From assembly GCA_041389525.1 (NCBI GenBank), contig JAWKRR010000009.1, forward strand, positions 62,001-126,000: 64,000 bases of DNA, given 5' to 3'. This DNA comes from JACKFB01 sp041389525. GTDB lineage: Bacteria; Myxococcota_A; UBA9042; PHBI01; JACKFB01. Both the position numbers and the translations under genes were made by a program. Under the pieces are notes generated by a model. That model was not told where the DNA came from and made no database searches. It saw only the letters and a list, made by a program, of their open reading frames with translations. Position 1 is the first letter of the stretch, and each line of letters opens with the position of its first letter. Below, piece by piece: positions 16,618 through 24,516 of the stretch.

Positions 16618-17995
16618 TCGGGCGACTTGGCGGCGCGCTCGGACCGGCCTGGCGGGCGACGACGAGATAGATGACGAACCCGACCGCGATGGTGACGGCG
16701 CTGGCGACGACGATGGCCGGGCGCTCGAGGACGGCGGCGGTGATCATCCAGGCTGCCAGGGCGAGGAAGATGCAGGGCGTCACCGGGTAGCCGAAGGTGA
16801 GGTAGGGGCGCGGCAGGTGCGGCTGGCGGCGGCGCAGGACGAAGACGCCCGCGACGGTCAGGGCGCTGAAGAGGGTCAGCAGCACGCCGACCCAGCCCAG
16901 CAGGGTGCCGAAGCCCGTCGTCAGGGCGAGGGCGGTGGCCAGGACGCCCTGAATTAGCGTGGCGGCGACTGGGTTTTTCTCGGGGTGGCGGCGGAGGAGG
17001 AAGCCGAGGCGGCGGTAGTCGCGGCCCATGGCCTCGGAGATGCGGGGGCCGGTCATCACCAGCGCGCCGACGGTGGACACGAGGCCCAGGGCGATGACGG
17101 CGGAGAAGATGCGGCCGCCGCCGTCGCCGATGAGGCGGGAGGCCGCGACGTGGCCGACCTCGATGACGCCGCGTAGCTCGGACGGCGGGGCAGCGAGGAG
17201 GAAGACGGCGTTGAGGCCGAGGTAGAGCACGGTCACGAGGCCGGCGCCGAGGGCGAGGGCGCGGGGGAGTGCCTGGGCGGGGCGGCGGATCTCGCCGGCG
17301 ACGTAGATGGCGGTCGCCCAGCCGGAGTAGGCGTAGGCGACGATGATGAGGCCCATGGCGATGCCGCCGGTGCCGAGCACCTCGGTGATGGGGGCGCCCT
17401 TGAGGAGGATCTCGGGGTCCAGGCGGATGGCGCCGATGACGATGAAGGCGACGATGACGGCGACTTTGAGGAGGGTGAGGAGGTCTTGGAAGCGCGAGCC
17501 GACGCGGAGGCGGCCCGAGTGGAGCAGGGTCATGGCGGCGATGAGGCCGATGGCGGCGGGGGCTGGGGGGACGGCCGGGAAGGCGGCGTGGAGGTAGTGG
17601 CCGAAGGCGATGGCGGAGGCGGCGATGGGGGCGGCGAAGCCGGCGACGAGGGAGACGAAGCCGGCGACGAAGCCGAGGGCCGGGTGGTAGATGCGTGAGA
17701 GCAGCAGATACTCGCCGCCGTTTCGGGGGATGGCGGCGGCGAGCTCGGCGTAGGACAGCGAGCCGGCCAGGGCGGCGATGCCGCCGATGAGCCAGACGGC
17801 GAGGACGGCGAGGCGGCTGGGGGCGGCGTCGAGGAGGACGCCGGCGGTGGTGAAGACGCCGGTGCCGACCATGCTGGCGACGACGAGGAGGGCGGCGCTG
17901 AGGGTGGAGAGGCTGCGCTCGGGCGAGGAGAGGGCGCGACGGACCGCGGTGTCGGTCAGGGCTTTGCCGAGGGGGTCGGTGAGGGTGCGGGGCAT
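16601..17995 (-). CDS. APC-superfamily amino-acid permease
   Basis: A 464-residue polytopic protein with about 12 predicted helices and the APC signature in helix 1, VASMVGTGVFTTAGVLL, then LIGGIAALAGSLSYAELAAA and PRNGGEYLLLSRIYHPALGF, the block shared by LAT/YjeH-like amino-acid transporters. FVAGFVSLVAGFAAPIAASA and YAYSGWATAIYVAGEIRRP also fit. Substrate cannot be assigned. It is convergent with hemN (17-nt overlap) and stands alone on its side, 92 bp beyond the oxygenase gene. Confidence 0.88.
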   Translation of the reverse strand: MPRTLTDPLGKALTDTAVRRALSSPERSLSTLSAALLVVASMVGTGVFTTAGVLLDAAPSRLAVLAVWLIGGIAALAGSLSYAELAAAIPRNGGEYLLLSRIYHPALGFVAGFVSLVAGFAAPIAASAIAFGHYLHAAFPAVPPAPAAIGLIAAMTLLHSGRLRVGSRFQDLLTLLKVAVIVAFIVIGAIRLDPEILLKGAPITEVLGTGGIAMGLIIVAYAYSGWATAIYVAGEIRRPAQALPRALALGAGLVTVLYLGLNAVFLLAAPPSELRGVIEVGHVAASRLIGDGGGRIFSAVIALGLVSTVGALVMTGPRISEAMGRDYRRLGFLLRRHPEKNPVAATLIQGVLATALALTTGFGTLLGWVGVLLTLFSALTVAGVFVLRRRQPHLPRPYLTFGYPVTPCIFLALAAWMITAAVLERPAIVVASAVTIAVGFVIYLVVARQAGPSAPPSRPTTPSG

Positions 17996-18087
17996 GGATC
18001 TCGGGCGGCTGGAGAGGCTTGCGGCGAGCGACGCGCGGCGAGCTACTTACGGCGGCAGCGCGCGGGTGTCACGAGCGGAATTGGGGT

Positions 18088-18786
18088 TCAGGAGGTGGCG
18101 CGGTACCACGCGGTGAGGGCGATGCGCTGGTTGTGGGAGGGGGTGACGGCGTGCTCGAGGACGTCGCTGCGGAAGAGGACGAGGCGGTCGGCGAGGGGGG
18201 CGATCGAGCGGGTGGCGGCGGGTTCGAAGGCGCGGAGGGCGCCGCCGTCGGCGGGGACCCAGTCGGGGTTGGCGTACCAGATGGCGGTGAGGCGGCGCTC
18301 GGCGCGGCCGCGGAAGGTGTCGCGGTGGCGGAGGTAGCGGGCGCCGCGGCCGGGGTAGAGCGCGATCTGGACGTCGAAGGCGCGCAGGCCGAGCCAGGCG
18401 GAGTGGTTGACGGCGTCACGGAGGGACTCGAAGAGGGCGTGGACGCTGGCGAGGGCGGGCGTGGCCGAGGCGGGGTCCAGCCAGGTCGTGAGGTCGCCGC
18501 GGACCTCGGGGCGGCGCTCGCGGTGGGCGCCGCGCCCGACGGCCGCGGGTTTGAGGCTGCCGGCGCGCCAGAGGGCGAGGACCTCGGCGCGGGCGGCGCG
18601 GGCGATGTCCACGCCGAGGACGCCGTCGCGTACCAGGGCGAGCCCATCGCCGAGGGCCTCGACCTCAGCGTCGAGCAGCGGCGGGCCGAACGCCGGATGG
18701 CCGGGCAAATCCCCCGATGGATCCAGGCGGATCGGGAGTTCGGGCGGCTGGGAGGTCTCGCCGAGGACCAGGGGCGGCCGCGTCAC
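18088..18786 (-). CDS. 2-oxoglutarate/Fe(II)-dependent oxygenase (prolyl-4-hydroxylase-like)
   Basis: A 232-residue protein with the P4H/EGL-9-type core. YLRHRDTFRG supplies the HxD pair, ADRLVLFRSDVLEHAV the distal His, and NQRIALTAWYRA the Arg that would bind 2-oxoglutarate. WYANPDWVPADGGALRAFEP is the expected strand block between them. Such enzymes hydroxylate proteins or small molecules using Fe(II), O2 and 2-oxoglutarate. The start is taken as the GTG at 18786, which overlaps the stop of the upstream DUF4424/YARHG gene (GTGA), so translation is coupled. A longer in-frame start exists at 18921 but would lie within that gene. The target protein is unknown. Confidence 0.8.
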   Translation of the reverse strand: MTRPPLVLGETSQPPELPIRLDPSGDLPGHPAFGPPLLDAEVEALGDGLALVRDGVLGVDIARAARAEVLALWRAGSLKPAAVGRGAHRERRPEVRGDLTTWLDPASATPALASVHALFESLRDAVNHSAWLGLRAFDVQIALYPGRGARYLRHRDTFRGRAERRLTAIWYANPDWVPADGGALRAFEPAATRSIAPLADRLVLFRSDVLEHAVTPSHNQRIALTAWYRATS

Positions 18787-19841
18787 GGTTTCGCACCCGG
18801 TCGGCCGGCGCGCGGGGCGGACTGCAGCGCCTTCTCGGCCGCCTTGATGCGGGCGACCAGGGCGCGCTCCTCGGGCTGAAGCTTCCGGGCCTTGAACTTG
18901 GGATCGGGGCGATACCACCACTGCTTCGCGAAGTGGGCGGCGAGGTCGGCGTCGCGGAAGACGTAGCCACGGGCGGCGTAAATCCGGTTTCGGAGCAGGC
19001 GCAGCTCCTCGCGACTCATCGTGGAGAGGTCGGCCTGCTCGAGCTCCCAGAAGCTCATCTGCGCGACGGCGTCGAGATCGACGAAGCAGACGGAGAGGTC
19101 GTCGCGCGGCTCAAAGTCGGTGAGGTCCCAGGCCACCTCGATCTCTCTCGCGGTGGTCCGCACGGTGGCGCCGGCGGGCAGGATCTGGGTCTGCAGGCCG
19201 CCCATCTCGGCGGGACACACCGCGAGGCGCGGGCCCTGGGTGATGACCTCGATGCGCGAGCGGCCGATGCGCCCGCCCTTCCATAGGGTGCCGGTCTTCA
19301 GCGCGTAGGCGGCCCACTGGGTGCCGTCGGCGACCGCGCTGATGCCGTGCTGGTAGCTGTTGCGCACCTTCACGCGGCGGCCCGGCGGGAAGGTCATGTC
19401 CCAGAGGTACGCGAAGTCATAGCTGACGTCGGGGAGGGCGGGGTTGGTGATGGTGCGCGCTTCTCGGGCACGCACGGCGCGGCCGTCGACCTGGGTGCGG
19501 AACTTCCAGACCAGCGGGCGGCCGGCCTCGGGCTGCGGTTGGCCATCCGGGGCGCTGGTGTCGCCTGCGTCGGGATCCACGACGGGAAATGGGAAGCCGA
19601 TGGTCAGGGAGACCGGCTCGGCGGAGGTGTTCTCGAAGACGAAGTCGCAGGTCACGTTCCAGGCGCGGTGCTTGGCGTCCCAGCGGAGGACGACGTGCTC
19701 CTCGATCATCGCGACTTCCGTGCTGGTCAGCGGCATCGGGAGGCTGCCGCTGCCGCCGTAGATGCCGTCGTTGGCGAGGGCTGGGGACGCCAGCGCGAGC
19801 AGGGCGGCGATCACGGTGAGGGGGACTAGGGCACGACACAT
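18783..19841 (-). CDS. Secreted DUF4424-like protein with C-terminal YARHG domain
   Basis: A 352-residue exported protein: signal peptide VIAALLALASPALA, then NDGIYGGSGSLPMP and a beta-rich domain with CDFVFENTSAEPVSLTIGFP and WDMTFPPGRRVKVRNSYQHG, which resembles DUF4424. A C-terminal YARHG domain follows (LRLLRNRIYAARGYVFRDAD, then FAKQWWYRPDPKF). YARHG modules are extracellular and thought to bind cell-wall or other surface ligands. The ATG at 19841 has GAGGATCC upstream and starts the signal peptide; an in-frame start at 19946 would overlap the divergent promoter region. Coupled to the oxygenase by a 4-nt overlap. Confidence 0.8.
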   Translation of the reverse strand: MCRALVPLTVIAALLALASPALANDGIYGGSGSLPMPLTSTEVAMIEEHVVLRWDAKHRAWNVTCDFVFENTSAEPVSLTIGFPFPVVDPDAGDTSAPDGQPQPEAGRPLVWKFRTQVDGRAVRAREARTITNPALPDVSYDFAYLWDMTFPPGRRVKVRNSYQHGISAVADGTQWAAYALKTGTLWKGGRIGRSRIEVITQGPRLAVCPAEMGGLQTQILPAGATVRTTAREIEVAWDLTDFEPRDDLSVCFVDLDAVAQMSFWELEQADLSTMSREELRLLRNRIYAARGYVFRDADLAAHFAKQWWYRPDPKFKARKLQPEERALVARIKAAEKALQSAPRAGRPGAKP

Positions 19842-19938
19842 CGGTGGGATCCTCGGCTGACACCGGCGCGGAGGGGTTGCGCCAGCGGGGGGTGAGCCTA
19901 CTCTCTTGCTGGCACTGCGACACGCACTGGAGGTGACC

Positions 19939-20844
19939 ATGAGCACGCCGACCCACAGTAACCTGAAACCACTCGCCCACTCTCAGGAGGTCCGGGGGGG
20001 CTACTTGCACGTGCATTTCCAATGTCCGCTCACCCAGAACGAGGCGACGAGCTGGGCGCGGATCGGCGCGTCGCACGAGGAGGAGGACGAGGGGGCGGGG
20101 ACTCTGCTGGGGCGAGCGCGCCAGGCGCTGGCTCGGTTGGTGGGGCGGACGGCGGGTCACCGGCCCGAGGCGCCCGGGGCGGACGGCGCGCCGACGCCGC
20201 AGCAGCTTGAGACGGCGATGGTCGACGCGTTCCTGCGGGTGCGGTCGCAGTTCGCGTGGGACAAGCACGGCGAGCAGTGGGTGTGGGCGGCGCTGAAGGC
20301 GGATGTCCAGGGGCCGCTGTCGCGCATGCTGGAGCGGGTGCGCTTCACCGAGCCGGCCGACAAGCGCTGCCTCGCGCGGATGCTGGCGGAGGTCGCGATG
20401 GCGGACGGGACGGTGGCGCCGGCGGAGAAGCAGTTCTTCGAGAGCTTCACCGGAGAGCAGGCGGGGGCGATTCCCCAGGCGATGGGGTCGGGCGAGCTTA
20501 CCGAGGAGGACCTCACGGAGACGACGCCGTTCTTGCGGGAGCCGATGCTCGCGCTGGCGTGGGCGCTGGCCTACACGGATCAGGACCTGGCGGCGCCGGA
20601 GGAGGCGCGGCTCGAGCGCTTCGCGGCGGGGCTGCACATCGGGGAGGCGCGGGCGGAGGCGCTGCGGGCGGACGCGTGCGCCTACGTGCTGGAGGAGATG
20701 CTCTCGGACATCTACCAGAACGGCGAGCCCGAACCCGCCAAGCGGCTGGAGGTGGCGCGGGTGGCGTCGCGGCTGGGGGCGTCGGTGGAGGCGCTCGACG
20801 AGGTGGAGCGGCGGATTCGTCGGCTGCGCGGACTATCGGATTAG
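19939..20844 (+). CDS. TerB-like (tellurite-resistance fold) protein
   Basis: A 301-residue soluble protein. After a variable N-terminal region (HVHFQCPLTQNEATSWARIG) it contains a TerB-type helical domain, seen in KRCLARMLAEVAMADGTVAP followed by AEKQFFESFTG, and again in ALAWALAYTDQDLAAPEEAR. TerB-fold proteins bind divalent metal via acidic residues and are linked to membrane-associated stress or signalling complexes, not only tellurite. The ATG at 19939 has GGAGGTGACC upstream. It is followed 21 bp later by the glutathione transferase and may share its transcript. Role not known. Confidence 0.72.
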   Translation: MSTPTHSNLKPLAHSQEVRGGYLHVHFQCPLTQNEATSWARIGASHEEEDEGAGTLLGRARQALARLVGRTAGHRPEAPGADGAPTPQQLETAMVDAFLRVRSQFAWDKHGEQWVWAALKADVQGPLSRMLERVRFTEPADKRCLARMLAEVAMADGTVAPAEKQFFESFTGEQAGAIPQAMGSGELTEEDLTETTPFLREPMLALAWALAYTDQDLAAPEEARLERFAAGLHIGEARAEALRADACAYVLEEMLSDIYQNGEPEPAKRLEVARVASRLGASVEALDEVERRIRRLRGLSD

Positions 20845-20865
20845 CGCTACAGGGAGCACAGGACC

Positions 20866-21531
20866 ATGATTGACCTCTACACAGCGCCGACCCCGAATGG
20901 ATGGAAGATCTCGATCGCGCTCGAGGAGTTGGGACTGCCCTACACCGTGCACGCGCTGGATCTCGGGGCGCTGGACCAGAAAAAGCCCGAGTACCTCGCG
21001 CTCAACCCCAACGGGCGCATCCCGACGATCGTGGACCGCGAGGCCGGCGATCTGGTGGTCTTCGAGTCGGGCGCGATCCTCATCTACTTGGCGGAGAAGA
21101 CCGGCAAGCTGATGCCGAGCGACGTCGCGGGGCGGACGCGGGTGATTCAGTGGCTGATGTTCCAGATGAGCGGCGTGGGCCCGATGATGGGGCAAGCGAA
21201 CGTCTTTCATCGCTACGCGCCGGAGCGCAACGAGTGGGCGATTCAGCGCTACCAGCGCGAGTCGCGCAGGCTGCTCGAGGTGCTGGACAGGCGGCTGAGC
21301 GAGAGCGAGTGGCTGGCCGACGCGTATTCGATTGCAGACATCGCGATGTGGTCGTGGGTGCACACCCATCAGTGGTCGGGGATCGACGTGAGCGGGCTGG
21401 AGCACTTGGCGCGCTGGATGGCGGTGGTGGGGGCGCGGCCGGCGGTGCAGCGCGGGCGGGCGATCCCTGAGCCGCCGGCGAAGGGTGAGGCGGCGGAGGT
21501 CGAGAAGGTAGGGCGGAAGATCTTGGGCTGA
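20866..21531 (+). CDS. Glutathione S-transferase, YfcG/YghU (Nu) type
   Basis: A 221-residue thioredoxin-fold protein beginning MIDLYTAPTPNGWKISIALE, the N-terminal block of Nu-class glutathione transferases such as YfcG, which act as disulfide-bond reductases. LNPNGRIPTIVD carries the cis-Pro, and VVFESGAILIYLAEKTGKL has the E-S pair that binds the gamma-glutamyl group. FQMSGVGPMMGQANVFHRYA and SIADIAMWSW are the expected C-terminal helices. The ATG has an AGGGAGC site upstream. It lies 21 bp after the TerB-like gene. Confidence 0.9.
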   Translation: MIDLYTAPTPNGWKISIALEELGLPYTVHALDLGALDQKKPEYLALNPNGRIPTIVDREAGDLVVFESGAILIYLAEKTGKLMPSDVAGRTRVIQWLMFQMSGVGPMMGQANVFHRYAPERNEWAIQRYQRESRRLLEVLDRRLSESEWLADAYSIADIAMWSWVHTHQWSGIDVSGLEHLARWMAVVGARPAVQRGRAIPEPPAKGEAAEVEKVGRKILG

Positions 21532-21641
21532 CCTCGGGCTCGGGCCGGGGCTGGGCGGTCGGCAGCCCCCGCCCGCGCCTCGGGGCGGCTGGCGTGCTGG
21601 CCGCGGTAGCGACTGGCTCTCTACCCGTATAGCCTCGCGCC

Positions 21642-23963
21642 ATGCAGGCAGCGGTTTGGATCGTCAGCTTGGCCATGGTGGGCGCCGCGAGCGTGAGCGG
21701 GCCGGAGTTCGCGCTGGCGCCGGGCTTCGAGCGGGTCTACGCCCGGGTCGCGCAGCCGCTGGCCGGCGAGCTGCCCGAGGGCTTTGAGCTGGCGCGCGTC
21801 TCCGTGCCCATGGACCGGGTCGAGGCGCTCTACGCGCCCCGCGGGGAGAAACCCGCAAACTGTGAGGCCGCGCCTCTGTGTTTGACGCTTCACCACCCCA
21901 GCGCCGCCCGGGCGGGGGACCGGGTCGCGGGCCTCTACGCCATCCGCGTGCAGGGGCGCGCGGCGCCCGCGGACGCGCTGGTCGACGGCATCGCCGCGCG
22001 GCTCGAGGGGATGCCCGCACACGCGCCGTGGCGCGAGGTCCAGGTGCGCTTACCGCCGCGGGAGGCGCCCCCGGCCGCGGCCGCCGGAGCTCAAGACGCC
22101 AGCGTCCTCGAAGCGCGATTCCGCGCGCTCATCGCCGCCGATCCCGACCTCGTCCGCCGCCTCGAGCGCGTCGAGGTTGAGCCGGCGAGCGCGACCTACC
22201 ACCTGCGCGGCGACGACGGAGGCGAGGCCCTGGTCGAGCTCATCGACCGCGGGCCGGGCCAAGACGACCCCGCCGAGGTCACGCGCAGCTTCTACATTCG
22301 CGCGCTGGGTCCCCTGAGCTCGCCGCCGGACCTGGCGCTGCGCCTGCACCGGGCTGTGATGGCCGCCGATGACGGCTCGCTTCGCCTCGCGCCGCGCGAC
22401 GTCATGGCGAGCGGCGAGCGGCCCGCGCTCCACTGGGCGCTCATCGCGCTGTCGTGCATCTGCCTCGCGCTGCTGCTGGTCGCGACGCCGTGGGTCCTCC
22501 GCGCGGCGTTCCGCGTCCTCGGCCGCGACGCGCTGCTCCTCGCCCTGCTCGCCATCGGCGCCGCCCTGCGCCTCGCCCTCCCCGGCCGCCTCGTCGAGAT
22601 GGGCATCGGCTACCAGCTCGTCCGCTTCGCCGACGCCCTCACCCTCCCCCGCTACGGCGCGGGGACGACGACCCTGCACCACCTGGTCTTTCAGGTCGCC
22701 GGCACCGACCACCGCACGATGCTCTGGACCCACGCCGTGCTGGGCGCGCTGACCCTGCCCATCGCGGCCGCCCTGGGCAGCCGTCTGCTCGCGTTCGGCG
22801 GCGGCAGGCGCGGGGCCCTCTTCTTCGCTGGCGCCCTCGCCCTCACCCCAGCCCTGCTCCGCTCTGACCTGACCGAGAGCAACCTGGTCCCCGTGCTCTG
22901 GGCGTTGTGGACCGCGCTGCTGGCCTGGCGCGAGCTCAGCGGCGCCTCCCGCGTCCTGGTCACGGCGGCCGGCCTCGCCTTCGCCGGCCTCAGCCGCCCC
23001 GAGATGATCGCCGTCGCCCCGGCCCTGTGGCTGGCCCTCGAGCGCCCCTGGCGCACCCCGCGCGCGGCCGCGGTGACCCTCGGCCTCGTCGCCCTCGCCC
23101 TCGCCCCCCAGATCGCCTTCGTCACTCACGTCATCGGCTACGAGACCACCGAGCAGTCCCTCCACCTCACCAAGGGCCTCTCGCTCGACCGCCTCCTAGG
23201 CGCCATCGCACGAAACGGCGTCTTCGATCCCCGGGTGACCCCCCTCGCCGTCCCGCTCCTCGCCCTCACCGCCCTCGCCCACCGCGGCGCCCGCCGCCAC
23301 GTCGCGCTGTGGCTCGCCGGCGGCCTCGCCTGGCTCTACGTCTACGCGGTGGACCTCTCCGGCGCCTCGATCCCGCGCCTCCACGTCGTCGCCATCATCC
23401 CGTTCTCCCTCGCGGCCGCCTGGACCGCCGGCCGCCTCGCCGACAAGCGCGCCGCCTGGGGTCTGTTGGCCGCAGCCCTCTGGATCGCGAGCGCCGTCCC
23501 GACCGCGGTGGTCTTGTGGGCCCCCAGCAACGAAGACACCGACCAGGCCCTCTTCGAGCGCGCCTCCGCCAGCGTCCCGGCCGACTCGCCCTACACCCTG
23601 GCGGTCTTGGCCAGCTCGGACGCCCCGGACGCCGCCGGCCACTTCACCCACCGGCACGTCCCCGTCTACCGCTTCCCCGCCGGCGAGGTCGCACCCCTCG
23701 CGGCCCTCGTCCGCGCCAGCGCCGACGACTCAGCCCCGGCCTACTACCTGCAGACCACGAGCTGCTACGCCGAGTTGGGCCGCAAGGACTCCGGAGAGTC
23801 CGGTCTCCTCGGGGCCTGCGCCGCGGTCCACGCCCACTTCCGCCTCGAGCCGGTCTTCGTCGAGCAGGCCCCGAATCACGGAAACCCGGTCCACCAAGAG
23901 CTCGGCTACTACGGCCCCGACCCCAGCTTCGAGGTCGGGCTCTGGCGCGTGCGGCCCCGCTGA
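21642..23963 (+). CDS. Polytopic GT39-like membrane protein with N-terminal periplasmic domain (copy 1)
   Basis: A 773-residue protein. Residues 1-255 form a signal-bearing soluble domain (ELPEGFELARVSVPMDRVEA; RSFYIRALGPLSSPPDLALR). A membrane region of 10-12 helices follows from WALIALSCICLALLLVATPW, including GLSRPEMIAVAPALWLALER, then a C-terminal soluble part of about 140 residues ending QELGYYGPDPSFEVGLW. This architecture resembles glycosyltransferase family 39-type dolichyl/undecaprenyl-phosphate sugar transferases, but no catalytic DxD/DE loop is clearly seen. Two further genes of the same design are in this window (39499-41604 and 57789-60011). No ribosome site is obvious before 21642. 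Confidence 0.7.
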   Translation: MQAAVWIVSLAMVGAASVSGPEFALAPGFERVYARVAQPLAGELPEGFELARVSVPMDRVEALYAPRGEKPANCEAAPLCLTLHHPSAARAGDRVAGLYAIRVQGRAAPADALVDGIAARLEGMPAHAPWREVQVRLPPREAPPAAAAGAQDASVLEARFRALIAADPDLVRRLERVEVEPASATYHLRGDDGGEALVELIDRGPGQDDPAEVTRSFYIRALGPLSSPPDLALRLHRAVMAADDGSLRLAPRDVMASGERPALHWALIALSCICLALLLVATPWVLRAAFRVLGRDALLLALLAIGAALRLALPGRLVEMGIGYQLVRFADALTLPRYGAGTTTLHHLVFQVAGTDHRTMLWTHAVLGALTLPIAAALGSRLLAFGGGRRGALFFAGALALTPALLRSDLTESNLVPVLWALWTALLAWRELSGASRVLVTAAGLAFAGLSRPEMIAVAPALWLALERPWRTPRAAAVTLGLVALALAPQIAFVTHVIGYETTEQSLHLTKGLSLDRLLGAIARNGVFDPRVTPLAVPLLALTALAHRGARRHVALWLAGGLAWLYVYAVDLSGASIPRLHVVAIIPFSLAAAWTAGRLADKRAAWGLLAAALWIASAVPTAVVLWAPSNEDTDQALFERASASVPADSPYTLAVLASSDAPDAAGHFTHRHVPVYRFPAGEVAPLAALVRASADDSAPAYYLQTTSCYAELGRKDSGESGLLGACAAVHAHFRLEPVFVEQAPNHGNPVHQELGYYGPDPSFEVGLWRVRPR

Positions 23964-23977
23964 CGAGGCCCCCGAGC

Positions 23978-24304
23978 TCAGGCCTCGGCGCGCCCCTCGC
24001 GCTCGCAGTCGTCGCAGCGCAGAATCCACGGCGTCTCGTCGATCGCCGCGTCACGGATGACCGCGCCGCAGCTCACGCAGGTGCCGATGGTCCCATCGAG
24101 CAAGCGCGCCCGAGATCTGTTGACCAGCGCGAGGTAGGCGCGCAGGCGCTCCTCTTTCCTCACGCGCGGATCCTCGTCGCCGGTGAGCTCGAAGTCCTCG
24201 AGCCGCACGTCTTTTCCGGCCAGCAGCTCCGAGAGCTTCGTCGCCACCTCCAGCCCTTTCTGGTTGATGCGAGCGAGCAGGCGGGCACGTCGAGCTTCTT
24301 CCAC
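23978..24304 (-). CDS. TraR/DksA family zinc-finger protein
   Basis: A 108-residue protein with an N-terminal helical hairpin (LARINQKGLEVATKLSELLA) and a C-terminal C4 zinc finger, GTCVSCGAVI ... LRCDDCERE (two CxxC pairs). DksA/TraR proteins enter the RNA polymerase secondary channel and modulate initiation with ppGpp. The acidic residues ELTGDEDPRV lie between the two parts, where DksA has its coiled-coil tip, but the hairpin is shorter than in DksA (about 151 residues), so TraR-like is the better label. The GTG start at 24304 has a strong CCAGGAGA site. It converges on the GT39-like gene. Confidence 0.85.
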   Translation of the reverse strand: MEEARRARLLARINQKGLEVATKLSELLAGKDVRLEDFELTGDEDPRVRKEERLRAYLALVNRSRARLLDGTIGTCVSCGAVIRDAAIDETPWILRCDDCEREGRAEA

Positions 24305-24516
24305 GGCGATCTCCTGGTGAGGCCGCCCTGAGGGTAGTCCGGCGCCGCGCCGAGGTCACGCCGAGGTCACGCCGACGTCACGCTCCAGACCTTGGCACTC
24401 CAAGGGCACATTCCGATCTGCGATCCGCCTCGGAATCGTCGAAGGAATCGGCTATGTTGCCGGAACACCACATCCGCCGCTCTCGCACGTTTGCGGCATC
24501 CTGGGAGGGGGTCCCC

